A stretch of DNA of 64,000 bases from Lysobacterales bacterium (lineage in GTDB: Bacteria; Pseudomonadota; Gammaproteobacteria; Xanthomonadales; Ahniellaceae), in NCBI GenBank assembly GCA_016182785.1, contig JACPFU010000014.1, positions 124,001 through 188,000 of the forward strand, read 5' to 3'. The notes under the pieces are model-generated. The model was given only the letters and a program-made list of their open reading frames with translations. It made no database searches and was not told where the DNA came from. The position numbers and the translations under genes were made by a program. Shown here piece by piece: positions 9,307 to 17,666 of the stretch (its first letter is position 1; the number at the start of each line of letters is the position of its first letter).

Positions 9307-9822
9307 TCAGGTTGGCGTGTACGGATCGGCGATGCCGATGCGGGCGAGCAGCCGGGTTTCCAGCGCTTCCATGGCGGTGGCGTCGTGTTCGTCGATGTGG
9401 TCGTAGCCGAGCAGGTGCAGGGTGCCGTGGATGGTGAGGTGGGCGTAGTGGTCGCGCAGGCGCTTGCCCTGTTCGGCGGCTTCGCGCGCGACCACGTCGG
9501 CGCAGATCGCGAGGTCGCCGAGCAGCGGCGACCGCACGCCGGGTGGCAGGTCGGCCGGAAACGACAACACGTTGGTGGCGTAGTCCTTGCCGCGGAAGTC
9601 GCGATTGAGGGCGCGTGCGCTGGCGGTGTCGGCGATCAGCAGGTGGATCTCGGCGGCGCGACGGCGCTTCGCACCGTGCAGCGCGAGTTCGATCCAGGCG
9701 CGGAACGTGCGCGGCGCCGGCAGGCCCTTCCAGCCGGGTTCGCTGCGAAGGTGCACGGTGAGCCCGGCGTCCGTGCCGCCGCTGCCCTGCGCTCGTTTCG
9801 GAGCGCGCGCGGTGCGGTTCAT
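9307..9822 (-). CDS. ybeY: YbeY, endoribonuclease / rRNA maturation factor
   Basis: A 171-residue protein with the zinc-binding motif H-x3-H-x5-H in HLTIHGTLHLLGYDH near residues 130-145, diagnostic of YbeY. NVLSFP and LLGDLAI are further family blocks. YbeY is a metal-dependent RNase acting in 16S rRNA 3' processing and ribosome quality control. The start overlaps the phoH stop by 4 nt, the usual ybeZ-ybeY order. No ybeX or lnt follows here. Confidence 0.95.
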   Translation of the reverse strand: MNRTARAPKRAQGSGGTDAGLTVHLRSEPGWKGLPAPRTFRAWIELALHGAKRRRAAEIHLLIADTASARALNRDFRGKDYATNVLSFPADLPPGVRSPLLGDLAICADVVAREAAEQGKRLRDHYAHLTIHGTLHLLGYDHIDEHDATAMEALETRLLARIGIADPYTPT

Positions 9823-10805
9823 GCGGTGTCCTGCCGGGTCGCGGCGTCGGCGGCCTCGTAGGCGACGACGATGCGCTGCACCAGCGGGTGGCGCACGACG
9901 TCGCGTGCCTCGAAGATCGTGAAGCTGATGCCCTCGACCTTGCGCAGGACCTGCATCGCATGGCGCAGGCCGGAGGTCACGTGTTTGGGCAGGTCGATCT
10001 GGGTGACGTCGCCGGTGATCACCGCGACCGAACCGAAACCGATGCGGGTCAGGAACATCTTCATCTGCTCGATGGTGGTGTTCTGCGCCTCGTCGAGGAT
10101 CACGAAGGCGTCGTTCAGCGTGCGCCCGCGCATGTAGGCGAGCGGCGCGATCTCGATCACGTTGCGCTCGATCAGCTTCGCGACGCGGTCGAAGCCGAGC
10201 ATCTCGTACAGCGCGTCGTAGAGCGGGCGCAGGTACGGATCGACCTTCTGCGTCAGGTCGCCGGGCAGGAAGCCGAGCTTCTCGCCGGCCTCGACCGCGG
10301 GGCGCACCAGGATCAGCCGCTGCACGCGGTTGTTTTCGAGCGCATCGACTGCGCTCGCGACCGCGAGGTAGGTCTTTCCGGTGCCGGCCGGGCCGATGCC
10401 GAAGTTGATGTCGTGGCGCGCGATCGCGTGCAGGTAGCGCTGCTGGTTGCCGCCGCGGCCGCGGATGTTGCCGCGCTTGACCTTGATGCTGACGTCCTGT
10501 GCCTCGGGTGCCTCGCGCTCGGCAATGCGGTCGGCGCCGACCTCGTTCAGCGCCAGGTGCACGTCGTGCTCGCCGATCACGCTGTCGGCGGTCGCCGCGA
10601 ACAACGCGCGCAGCACCTTTTCGCCGCGTCGCGTCGCCGCGGTACTGCCGTCGAGCCGGAACACCGCGCCGCGGTTGGCGATCTCGATGCCGAGGCGGGA
10701 CTCGATCTGGCGCAGGTGCGCCTCGACCGGACCGCAGAGGTTGGCGAGGCGTTCGGCGTCGTCGCCGTCGAGCGAGAATTCGCGGGCTTTGGCAGGTGCG
10801 GTCAT
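9819..10805 (-). CDS. ybeZ: PhoH family ATPase (YbeZ/PhoL)
   Basis: A 328-residue cytoplasmic protein. An N-terminal KH-like RNA-binding region (residues 1-90) precedes a P-loop domain with Walker A GPAGTGKT near 139 and Walker B FVILDEAQN near 236; GDVTQIDLP is another family block. PhoH/YbeZ proteins interact with YbeY in RNA metabolism. Despite the PhoH name and the nearby pst operon, there is no Pho box before this gene. Confidence 0.94.
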   Translation of the reverse strand: MTAPAKAREFSLDGDDAERLANLCGPVEAHLRQIESRLGIEIANRGAVFRLDGSTAATRRGEKVLRALFAATADSVIGEHDVHLALNEVGADRIAEREAPEAQDVSIKVKRGNIRGRGGNQQRYLHAIARHDINFGIGPAGTGKTYLAVASAVDALENNRVQRLILVRPAVEAGEKLGFLPGDLTQKVDPYLRPLYDALYEMLGFDRVAKLIERNVIEIAPLAYMRGRTLNDAFVILDEAQNTTIEQMKMFLTRIGFGSVAVITGDVTQIDLPKHVTSGLRHAMQVLRKVEGISFTIFEARDVVRHPLVQRIVVAYEAADAATRQDTA

Positions 10806-10853
10806 CGCCGCAGTTTAGCGCCCACGGCGCACGTTCCGTCCTAAGATCGACGC

Positions 10854-13800
10854 ATGCATCGGGGGATTTCATGGGGTTGCCTGGCGTTCGGCCTGCTCGG
10901 GTCGGCGTTGGCCTGTGTCGCCGCCGACGATGCCTCGCCGCTCGACGAGCCCGGTTTCGCCAGCATCGGCAATTCCGAGTCGATTCCCGACGGCGTGGTC
11001 TCGGCATTGGCCGAAGACCACGCCGGCATGATCTGGATCGGCTCGCCCGCCGGCCTGATCCGCTACGACGGCTATCGCTTCCGCTTCCACGTACACGATG
11101 CCGCCGACCCGCGTTCGATCGGCGGCAATTTCGTGCGCAGCCTGCTGGTCGCCAGCGACGGGCGCATCTGGGTGGGCACCGAGGCCGACGGCGTGTCGGT
11201 CTACGATCCGGTGCGGGAGGACTTCGAGGGCTACGAATCCGATCCGACGCACCCGCAAGGCATGCCGGCCGGTGCGGTCACCGCGCTGGCGCAGACACCG
11301 GATGGCGCGATCTGGATCGGCCAGCGTGGCGGCGGCCTGACCCGGCTCGATCCGCGCACCCGCCAGTTCCGCCACTTCCGCGCCGTTCCGGGTTCCGACG
11401 CGGCACCGAACGACGATCGCGTGCAGGCGCTGATGGTCGATCGCAGCGGCGACCTGTGGGTCGGCACCTGGGACGGAGTGGCGCGGCTGCGTGCGGGTTC
11501 GCAGCAGTTCGAGCCGCCACGGTTTCCGGCCGGCGCGCCCGACGTGCTCGCGGGCAAGACCGTGTGGTGCCTGTTCGAGGCGGGTGACGGCCGCATCTGG
11601 GTGGGCACGCAGCAGGGTGATCTGGTGCGGATCGACCCGCGCGATGCGAGCGCCGAGGAGGTCCGGCAACCGGCATCCGATGGCGACCATTCGGCCACCG
11701 TGTACACCGCCGTGCAGCCGCTGCCCGCGGAGGTCTGGGTCGGGCGCGCCAGCGGCATCGAAGTGCGTGCTGCCGACGACGGCCATCTGCTGCGACGCCT
11801 GCGCCACGACCCGGCGCGCAACATGAGCCTGGCCAGCAACGAGGTGCGCGCGCTGTTTCTCGACCGCTCGCGACTGGTCTGGGTGGGCGGCTATGGCGGT
11901 GGCGTGCAGCGGCACGACCCGAATCGCCGCAGCCTGCGCGTGCGCCGGCACGACCCGGGATTCGGCGGCGTGTTCGCCGACCCGAACGTGCGCAGCGTGC
12001 TGGAACTGGCCGATGGTCGGGTGCTCGCCGGCACCCAGGAGAACGGGATCGCGGTGTTCGACGCCGGCTTGCAGCTGATCGACGCCTTCGTCGCCGCACC
12101 CGGGCAGCCCGACGCGCTGCAGGGCGGACGTATCGGTGGCCTGGCACAGACGCCGGATGGCGCGATCTGGATCGGTTCCGATTCCGGGCTGTACCGGCGC
12201 GATCCGGCGCGCGCCGGCTTCGAGCGCTTCGCCACCGGCAAGGGCCGCACGCGACGCCTGCTGGCCGGTGCCGATGGCGCGGTCTGGGTCGCGACCGAGG
12301 ACGGGCTGTATCGCAAGTCCGCCGGCGCGCGCGAGGTGGTGCGCATCACCGGGCCGGACGGGGCGTTGGTCCGCGGCGACGTCAATGCACTGGTGCAGGC
12401 AGCGGATGGCCACATCTGGGTCGGCGCCGAGAAGGGCATCTACGTCGCCAGCGCCGGGGCGATCGAGATGCAGCCGCTGCCGATCGCCACCGATGCCGGG
12501 CTTGCGCATGCCACCGTGGTCGGGCTGCTGTTCGACCGCCACGGCGGCCTGTGGGCGGACACCGCGGTGGGCCTGCACTACCTGCGCGATCCGGCGCAGC
12601 GTCCGGCGCGATTCGAGCGCGTCAGCGAGCGCCTTGGTATCGCCGGGCGGCCATTCGGCGCGAACCTGCTCGAAGACGCCGCCGGGCGCATCTGGACGCA
12701 CGAGTTCGTCTACGACCCGAAGCAGGCGCGGCTGCATGAACTGACCCGCGCCGACGGCGTCGACTTCGGCACCGGCTGGTTCCGCGCCTACGCGCCGACC
12801 CGCGACGGCCGGCTGCTGTTCGGTGGCAGCAAGGGGCTGCTGGTGGTCGATCCGGCCGGCTATCAGCCTTGGGACTACGCGCCGCCGCTGGTGGCGACCG
12901 AACTCAAGGTCGACGGTCGCACGCAGCCGCTCGGCGACCCGCTGGTCGGGCTGACGCTGACGCCCGAGCAGCGCGGCTTCAGTGTCGAGTTCGCGGCGCT
13001 GGACCTGAGTGCGCCCGAGCGCAATCGCTACGCCTATCGCCTGGAAGGATTCGATCCGGACTGGATCGAGACCGACGCCAACTACCGCGTCGCCGCCTAC
13101 AGCAACCTGTGGCCGGGCAGCTACCGCATGCGCGTGCGCGGCAGCAACCGCAGCGGCGTGTTCAGCGCGCACGAACTGGCGTTCCCGGTGCGCGTGCTGC
13201 CGGCGTTCTGGCAGACCTGGTGGTTCGCGCTGCTGGTCGCGCTGGCCGCGGCGGCGCTGGTCGTGTCCGGGTTCCGCTCGCGCACCGCGCGCATCCGCCG
13301 CAAGGCCGAGCAGCTGCAGCAACTGGTCGATGGCCGCACCGCCGAGCTGCGCGCCGCCAAGGAACGCGCCGAGGCTGCACTCGGCGAGTTGCAGGGCGCG
13401 CAGCGGCAGCTGGTCGAGGCCGAGAAGATGGCGTCGCTCGGCGGGCTGGTGGCCGGCATCGCGCACGAGATCAACACCCCGATCGGCATCGCCGTCACCG
13501 CCGCCACGCACCTGCAGGAATCGAGCCGGCAGCTGGTCCAGCGCATCGACGCGCGCGAACTCAAGGCGAGCGAGCTGCCGGCGTTCCGCGACAACGTCAA
13601 CGAGTCGATGCGGCTGATCCTTGGCAGCTTGGAGCGCGCGCTGCATCTGATCACCAGCTTCAAGAAAGTGGCGGTGGACCAGTCCAGCGAACAACGCCGG
13701 CGCTTCGAGCTGCGCGGCTTCCTCGACGACGTACGCACCGCGCTGGCGCCGACCTACAAGCACACCCGCCACCAGCTCGACATCGACTGCGCCGAGGGCA

Positions 13801-14171
13801 TCGTTGCCGATACCTACCCCGGCGCGCTGTTCCAGGTGCTGACCAATCTGATCCACAACGCGCTGGTGCATGCCTTCGTCGAGGGCAGCGCCGGGCACAT
13901 GCAGGTCAGCGTGCAGGCCGATGGCGATGGCTTCGTGCTGCGCTATCGCGACGATGGCGTCGGCATGCCGGAGGCGGTCGCGGCGCGCGCGTTCGAGCCG
14001 TTCTTCACCACGCGTCGCGGCAGCGGCGGCTCCGGCCTCGGGCTGCACGTAGTGTTCAACCTGGTCACGCAGATGCTTGGCGGGCGCATCGAACTGCACA
14101 CCGCACCCGGCGCCGGCTGCGAGTTCGTGCTGCGCCTGCCGCTGCAGGCGCCGGCGCGGCCGTTGCGTTAG
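10854..14171 (+). CDS. Two-component sensor histidine kinase with periplasmic regulator propeller
   Basis: A 1105-residue membrane kinase. Order: signal peptide (1-23); a long periplasmic region (about 35-700) with repeated two-component propeller blades of the type D-G-x-I-W-I/V-G-T; a Y_Y_Y domain (about 705-775, YAYRLEGFDPDWIETD); one transmembrane helix near 788-806; a coiled coil; a HisKA H-box (GGLVAGIAHEINTPIG, His near 870); and a HATPase domain with N-box NLIHNALVHAF, DDGVGMP and GSGGSGLGL. Unlike many relatives it has no C-terminal receiver or AraC output domain. Ligand and partner are unknown. A TAAGAT hexamer at 10842 may be its -10. Its last 4 nt overlap the convergent beta-helix gene. 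Confidence 0.9.
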   Translation: MHRGISWGCLAFGLLGSALACVAADDASPLDEPGFASIGNSESIPDGVVSALAEDHAGMIWIGSPAGLIRYDGYRFRFHVHDAADPRSIGGNFVRSLLVASDGRIWVGTEADGVSVYDPVREDFEGYESDPTHPQGMPAGAVTALAQTPDGAIWIGQRGGGLTRLDPRTRQFRHFRAVPGSDAAPNDDRVQALMVDRSGDLWVGTWDGVARLRAGSQQFEPPRFPAGAPDVLAGKTVWCLFEAGDGRIWVGTQQGDLVRIDPRDASAEEVRQPASDGDHSATVYTAVQPLPAEVWVGRASGIEVRAADDGHLLRRLRHDPARNMSLASNEVRALFLDRSRLVWVGGYGGGVQRHDPNRRSLRVRRHDPGFGGVFADPNVRSVLELADGRVLAGTQENGIAVFDAGLQLIDAFVAAPGQPDALQGGRIGGLAQTPDGAIWIGSDSGLYRRDPARAGFERFATGKGRTRRLLAGADGAVWVATEDGLYRKSAGAREVVRITGPDGALVRGDVNALVQAADGHIWVGAEKGIYVASAGAIEMQPLPIATDAGLAHATVVGLLFDRHGGLWADTAVGLHYLRDPAQRPARFERVSERLGIAGRPFGANLLEDAAGRIWTHEFVYDPKQARLHELTRADGVDFGTGWFRAYAPTRDGRLLFGGSKGLLVVDPAGYQPWDYAPPLVATELKVDGRTQPLGDPLVGLTLTPEQRGFSVEFAALDLSAPERNRYAYRLEGFDPDWIETDANYRVAAYSNLWPGSYRMRVRGSNRSGVFSAHELAFPVRVLPAFWQTWWFALLVALAAAALVVSGFRSRTARIRRKAEQLQQLVDGRTAELRAAKERAEAALGELQGAQRQLVEAEKMASLGGLVAGIAHEINTPIGIAVTAATHLQESSRQLVQRIDARELKASELPAFRDNVNESMRLILGSLERALHLITSFKKVAVDQSSEQRRRFELRGFLDDVRTALAPTYKHTRHQLDIDCAEGIVADTYPGALFQVLTNLIHNALVHAFVEGSAGHMQVSVQADGDGFVLRYRDDGVGMPEAVAARAFEPFFTTRRGSGGSGLGLHVVFNLVTQMLGGRIELHTAPGAGCEFVLRLPLQAPARPLR

Positions 14172-15754
14172 TGACAGCTGCCGGCGCTGAAGCTCGCAGG
14201 ATCTTGTTCCAGTCCGTCGGCAAACAGCGTCTCGCCGAACACCGGGCCGAACTCGCTGGTGTTGCCGAGCGCGTCGGTCGCGGTGAGCGTCAATGGCAGC
14301 ACGTTGGCGCCGGCGTCCAGGGTGAACTGCAGCGGTTGCTGCGCGTTGATCTCGTCGATCTCGTCCTGCGCCAGCAGTTCGGCACTGCCGCCACCGCAGC
14401 CGGCGCGATGGAACTGCACGGTGATCGGGTAGCTGCTGTTGCCGGGCAAGCTGTCGAGCGTGTAGTCGAGCGTCACGCTGTTGCCGCCGCTCGGCAGGAA
14501 GCCTGCGGGCAGGGTGAGGATCGGGAAGTTCTGGAAGCGGTTGCCGCCGGCGGCCACGTTCGGGTCGGAGCCGTTGGCATCGGCGTCGTCGGCGTCGTTC
14601 GGCGTGGCGCCGTCGAAGGCATTGCTGCCGGCGAGGTCGATCGCTGCGCCGCCGTTGCCGTGGAAGATGTTGCCGAGGATCGGCGCGCCCCAGCAGCTGC
14701 CGATGGCGACGCCGGCGTTGGCGTTGTGGACGATGGCATTGCCCTCGCCCGGTGCGGATCCGCCGATCCACGCGCGGCAGTAGCCGCCGAGGCTGAGCAG
14801 GATCGCGGGATAGCCGGAGGCATGGCCGTTGCCGAGCGCGCGGTCATCGCGGATGCTGCCGATGCGGTTGCCGTGCACGCGCAGGTACGGCAGCGCGCCC
14901 GCGCTCTGGAAGTTGCTGGCGCTGACCGCGATCGCGCTGAAGCCGTTGCCCGAGAGCACGTTGCCCTCGCCGGCAGCGGCGCCGCCGATCAGGGTGTCGC
15001 GCGCATCGAGCAGGTACATGCCGAAGTCCTGGCGACCCGGCACCGCGCTCAGGTCCGCGGCGGCGCCGATGATGTTGCCCTGGATGCGTACCGACAGCAG
15101 CGCGTACTGGTTCGACAGGCCGTAGTCGCGGTTGGCGGCGATGACGTTGCCTTGCGCCGGGTCGCTGCCGCCGACGCGCACGTCGCCGCCGATGGTGATG
15201 CCGGTGCCGTTTGGCATCGCGATCCGGCCACTGACGTCGGTGCCGATGTAGTTGCCTTCGACCACGTTCGGTCCTGGATTGAACTGAAAGATCGCGCGCC
15301 GCCACTGGTTCAGCACCAGACCGCGCACGCTCAGTGCGGCATAGGCGGTCAGCCCATCGGCCGCGGTGCCGGGGCCGCGCAGTTCGATCTTGAGCGTGTG
15401 TGCGATGCCGGCGTCCAGCGGGTTGCTGTTCGGCGCGGCCCCGGGCTGGGTGAAGCCGTCGATGGCGAGCGCGTCGGTGATGCCGGGCAGGCCGCTCGCG
15501 GCCTCGATCCGCCAGTGCTGCGTGTCGGCCTGGTAGCCGGGGTCGGCGAGCGGCAGGTCGAAGACGATGCTGTCGGCACCGGGCGTGGCATTGGCGGTGG
15601 CGATCGCGCCGCGCAGCGAGCAGTCGTTGGCGACCGCGCCGACGCAGGCGCCGAGCGGAGCATCGATGCTGGTGTCGACCACCAGCGTCGCGGCGCGGGT
15701 GCAGGGGCAGGCGATGATCGCCAGTGCGGCGGTCAGGGTGCGCAGCAAGGTCAT
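14168..15754 (-). CDS. Secreted right-handed beta-helix protein with DGLE-type C-terminal motif
   Basis: A 528-residue exported protein of unknown function. Signal peptide about 1-21. The body (80-400) has repeats typical of parallel beta-helix proteins: GNVLSGNGFSAIAVS, GNVIAANRDYGLSN and GNAIVHNANAGVAIG, with GGxxxGEGN turns as in CSLRG/choice-of-anchor repeat proteins. An N-terminal CSLRGAIATANA segment is a known block of this class. A beta-sandwich follows (440-500). The tail reads LFADGLEQ and then a 12-residue extension, a degenerate form of the DGFE motif. ATG at 15754 is preceded by GGAGA. A promoter-like motif at 15779-15809 is shared with three other genes of the block. Confidence 0.78.
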   Translation of the reverse strand: MTLLRTLTAALAIIACPCTRAATLVVDTSIDAPLGACVGAVANDCSLRGAIATANATPGADSIVFDLPLADPGYQADTQHWRIEAASGLPGITDALAIDGFTQPGAAPNSNPLDAGIAHTLKIELRGPGTAADGLTAYAALSVRGLVLNQWRRAIFQFNPGPNVVEGNYIGTDVSGRIAMPNGTGITIGGDVRVGGSDPAQGNVIAANRDYGLSNQYALLSVRIQGNIIGAAADLSAVPGRQDFGMYLLDARDTLIGGAAAGEGNVLSGNGFSAIAVSASNFQSAGALPYLRVHGNRIGSIRDDRALGNGHASGYPAILLSLGGYCRAWIGGSAPGEGNAIVHNANAGVAIGSCWGAPILGNIFHGNGGAAIDLAGSNAFDGATPNDADDADANGSDPNVAAGGNRFQNFPILTLPAGFLPSGGNSVTLDYTLDSLPGNSSYPITVQFHRAGCGGGSAELLAQDEIDEINAQQPLQFTLDAGANVLPLTLTATDALGNTSEFGPVFGETLFADGLEQDPASFSAGSCH

Positions 15755-15778
15755 GGGCAGGTCTCCGGGGATTTCTGC

Positions 15779-15809
15779 GGCATACGCTGCATTCGCGGCG
15801 CGACTGACA
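15779..15809 (-). promoter_or_regulatory. Shared ECF-type promoter motif, copy 1
   Basis: On the minus strand: TGTCAG (15809-15804), a 17-nt spacer, then CGTATG, ending about 25 nt before the start codon at 15754. It resembles the copies at 19.7, 23.0 and 24.5 kb. Candidate -35/-10 pair for an ECF sigma factor; inferred from similarity between copies only. Confidence 0.45.
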
Positions 15810-15861
15810 TCGGCTGCTACATTTCGCCCGAGTCGCTGCCGGGTGAGGGGTCGCCACCGCA

Positions 15862-17119
15862 ATGGATGCATTCGTCTGGGATGAGCGCTTCGCCATCGGC
15901 GAGGCACTGGTGGACCACGAGCACCAGGGGCTGGTGCGCATCATCAACGCGGTGGTGGCGCTGCACCGGGCCGGGGGCGGCAGTGCCGCGGAGCTGGAGC
16001 CGCTGCTCGACGAACTGTTCGACTACGCCGCCACCCACTTCCGCCACGAGGAAGCGCTGATGCAGGGCAGCGGCATCGATGCCCGCCACTGCCGCCAGCA
16101 TGCGCTCGCGCACGGCGACTTCACCAGGCAGGTGCGGCGCCTGCGCGAGTTGCCGTTCCAGTCGAGCAACACCTCGCATCTGGCGCGCTTCCTGACCGGA
16201 TGGCTGGCGGCGCACATCCTGCGCGAGGACCGTTCGATGATGCGCCAGATCGAGCGCGTGCGCGCCGGCACCGACGCGGCCGACGCCTACGCCGCCGAAC
16301 TGGCGATGCCGGCTGATGCGGCGGTCGACAACCTGCTGCAGGCGATGGATGCCCTCTATCGCCTCGCCGACGCGCGCAGCGAACAGTTGCAGCGGATGAA
16401 GGACCGGCTCGAAGAGCTGGTCGCCGAGCGCACGCAGCAGCTGCTGCAGTCGGAGAAGATGGCCGCGGTCGGCCAGCTTGCCGCCGGCGTCGCGCACGAG
16501 ATCAACAACCCGATCGGCTTCGTGCGCTCGAACCTGTCCACGCTCAAGCGCTATCTGGAGCAGTTCGGTGCCGCGCTCGACGCCGGTGCGGGCAGTGCGC
16601 TCGCGGGCGACGAACTGGCCTTCGTGCGCGCCGACGCCGCGGCGCTGGTCGAGGAGAGCGAGCAGGGCGTGGAGCGCGTGCGCCGCATCGTCGCCGACCT
16701 GCGCGAGTTCGCGCAGGTCGATGCGCTGGCGACGCCGCGCGGTGGTGCGCGAGTACGGCCGCGTGCCGGAAGTGGTGTGCCAGCCGGCGCTGCTCAACCA
16801 GGCGTTGCTGAACCTGTGCGTGAACGCGGTCGAGGCGATGGATGCACGCGGTGGCCGCTTGACGGTGCGCACCAGTCCCAGCGGCGACGGCGTCTGCATC
16901 GAGGTCGTCGACGACGGGCGCGGCATCGAGCCCGGACATCTGCCGCGCATCTTCGATCCGTTCTTCACCACCAAGCCGGTCGGCGCCGGCACCGGGCTCG
17001 GCCTGGCGGTGGCGTTCGGCATCGTGCAGCAGCACCACGGCACGCTGACCGCGACCAGCACGCCCGGGGTTGGCAGCTGCTTCCGCATCGAGCTGCCGGC
17101 GCGGCCGGCGCCACGCTGA
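15862..17119 (+). pseudogene. Hemerythrin-sensor histidine kinase, frameshifted
   Basis: Residues 1-135 are a bacteriohemerythrin with an apparently full ligand set ([32 protein letters not shown]), which binds a di-iron centre that senses O2. A coiled coil and H-box follow ([16 protein letters not shown]). After [14 protein letters not shown] (about nt 16,740) the frame goes out; the next frame continues [36 protein letters not shown] and GTGLGLAV to a stop at 17119. The roughly 20-25 residues usually found between these parts are missing, so a deletion with a shift, not a single-base slip, seems to have removed the HisKA-HATPase linker. It may be a broken gene or an assembly error in a GC-rich tract. 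Confidence 0.75.
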
Positions 17120-17128
17120 GCCCGCGCG

Positions 17129-17647
17129 CTATTCGCGGTAGACGAAGCGCCCGTCCTCGATCTTCATCACCACACTGTCGTTGCCGGTGAGGGTGCCGCT
17201 GAACTCGACTTCGATGTGCGCGGGCGCGGCGTTGGCGGCGTGTACGTCGACGACCAGGTCGTAGCCCATCATGCTGCCGGCGATGAAGCGCTCCGGCGTG
17301 TAGTTCGCGAGCTGGGCGACGCTGCCGGCGGCGTCGCCGTTGCGGATCGGGTAACGGCCGGGGCCGTCGATGCCGAACAGGTTGATGTTGAACTGCTGCT
17401 CGTTCGCATCCTTCGCGCCGCGCGCGCCGGCAACGATCAGCGCGCGTTCGTAGCCAGGCGGGTGGAAGGCGCCGAAGACCTCGTGGTCGGCGCGCCATTC
17501 GATGCCATCGATGCGCATCTGCAGCGTGTTCTGCACGCTGGCATCGGGGGCGGTACCCACTGCCGGCGCGATCGGCACGAAGGACTCGCCGCAGCCGCAG
17601 GCGAGCAGGGCGAACAGCAGGATCGGGGCAGTGCGGGCGATGCGCAT
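17129..17647 (-). CDS. Putative lipoprotein of unknown function
   Basis: A 172-residue exported protein. The N-terminus [23 protein letters not shown] has a lipobox (LLAC, Cys near 17), so it is probably lipid-anchored. The mature part is beta-rich with no family I can name: [12 protein letters not shown] near residue 45 and [12 protein letters not shown] near 100. IDGIEW-type openings occur in small uncharacterised lipoproteins of Bacteroidetes and Proteobacteria. It begins 19 nt after the stop of the upstream beta-helix gene, with GAGGA before the ATG, so both are probably on one transcript. Confidence 0.7.
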   Translation of the reverse strand: MRIARTAPILLFALLACGCGESFVPIAPAVGTAPDASVQNTLQMRIDGIEWRADHEVFGAFHPPGYERALIVAGARGAKDANEQQFNINLFGIDGPGRYPIRNGDAAGSVAQLANYTPERFIAGSMMGYDLVVDVHAANAAPAHIEVEFSGTLTGNDSVVMKIEDGRFVYRE

Positions 17648-17666
17648 CGGCGGGGTCCTCCGGGAT

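Noticed and set aside
9819..10805. Pho regulation of phoH
   Set aside because: No Pho box is seen upstream; the name is historical and the ybeZ-ybeY context explains the gene.
10869..14771. 1300-residue open frame on the minus strand
   Set aside because: It is antisense to the propeller kinase and overlaps its entire coding frame. It is Arg/Gln/His-rich without domains, a shadow of high GC.
12869..16060. 1063-residue open frame on the plus strand
   Set aside because: Runs out of frame through the kinase and across antisense DNA of the beta-helix gene; Arg-rich and low complexity.
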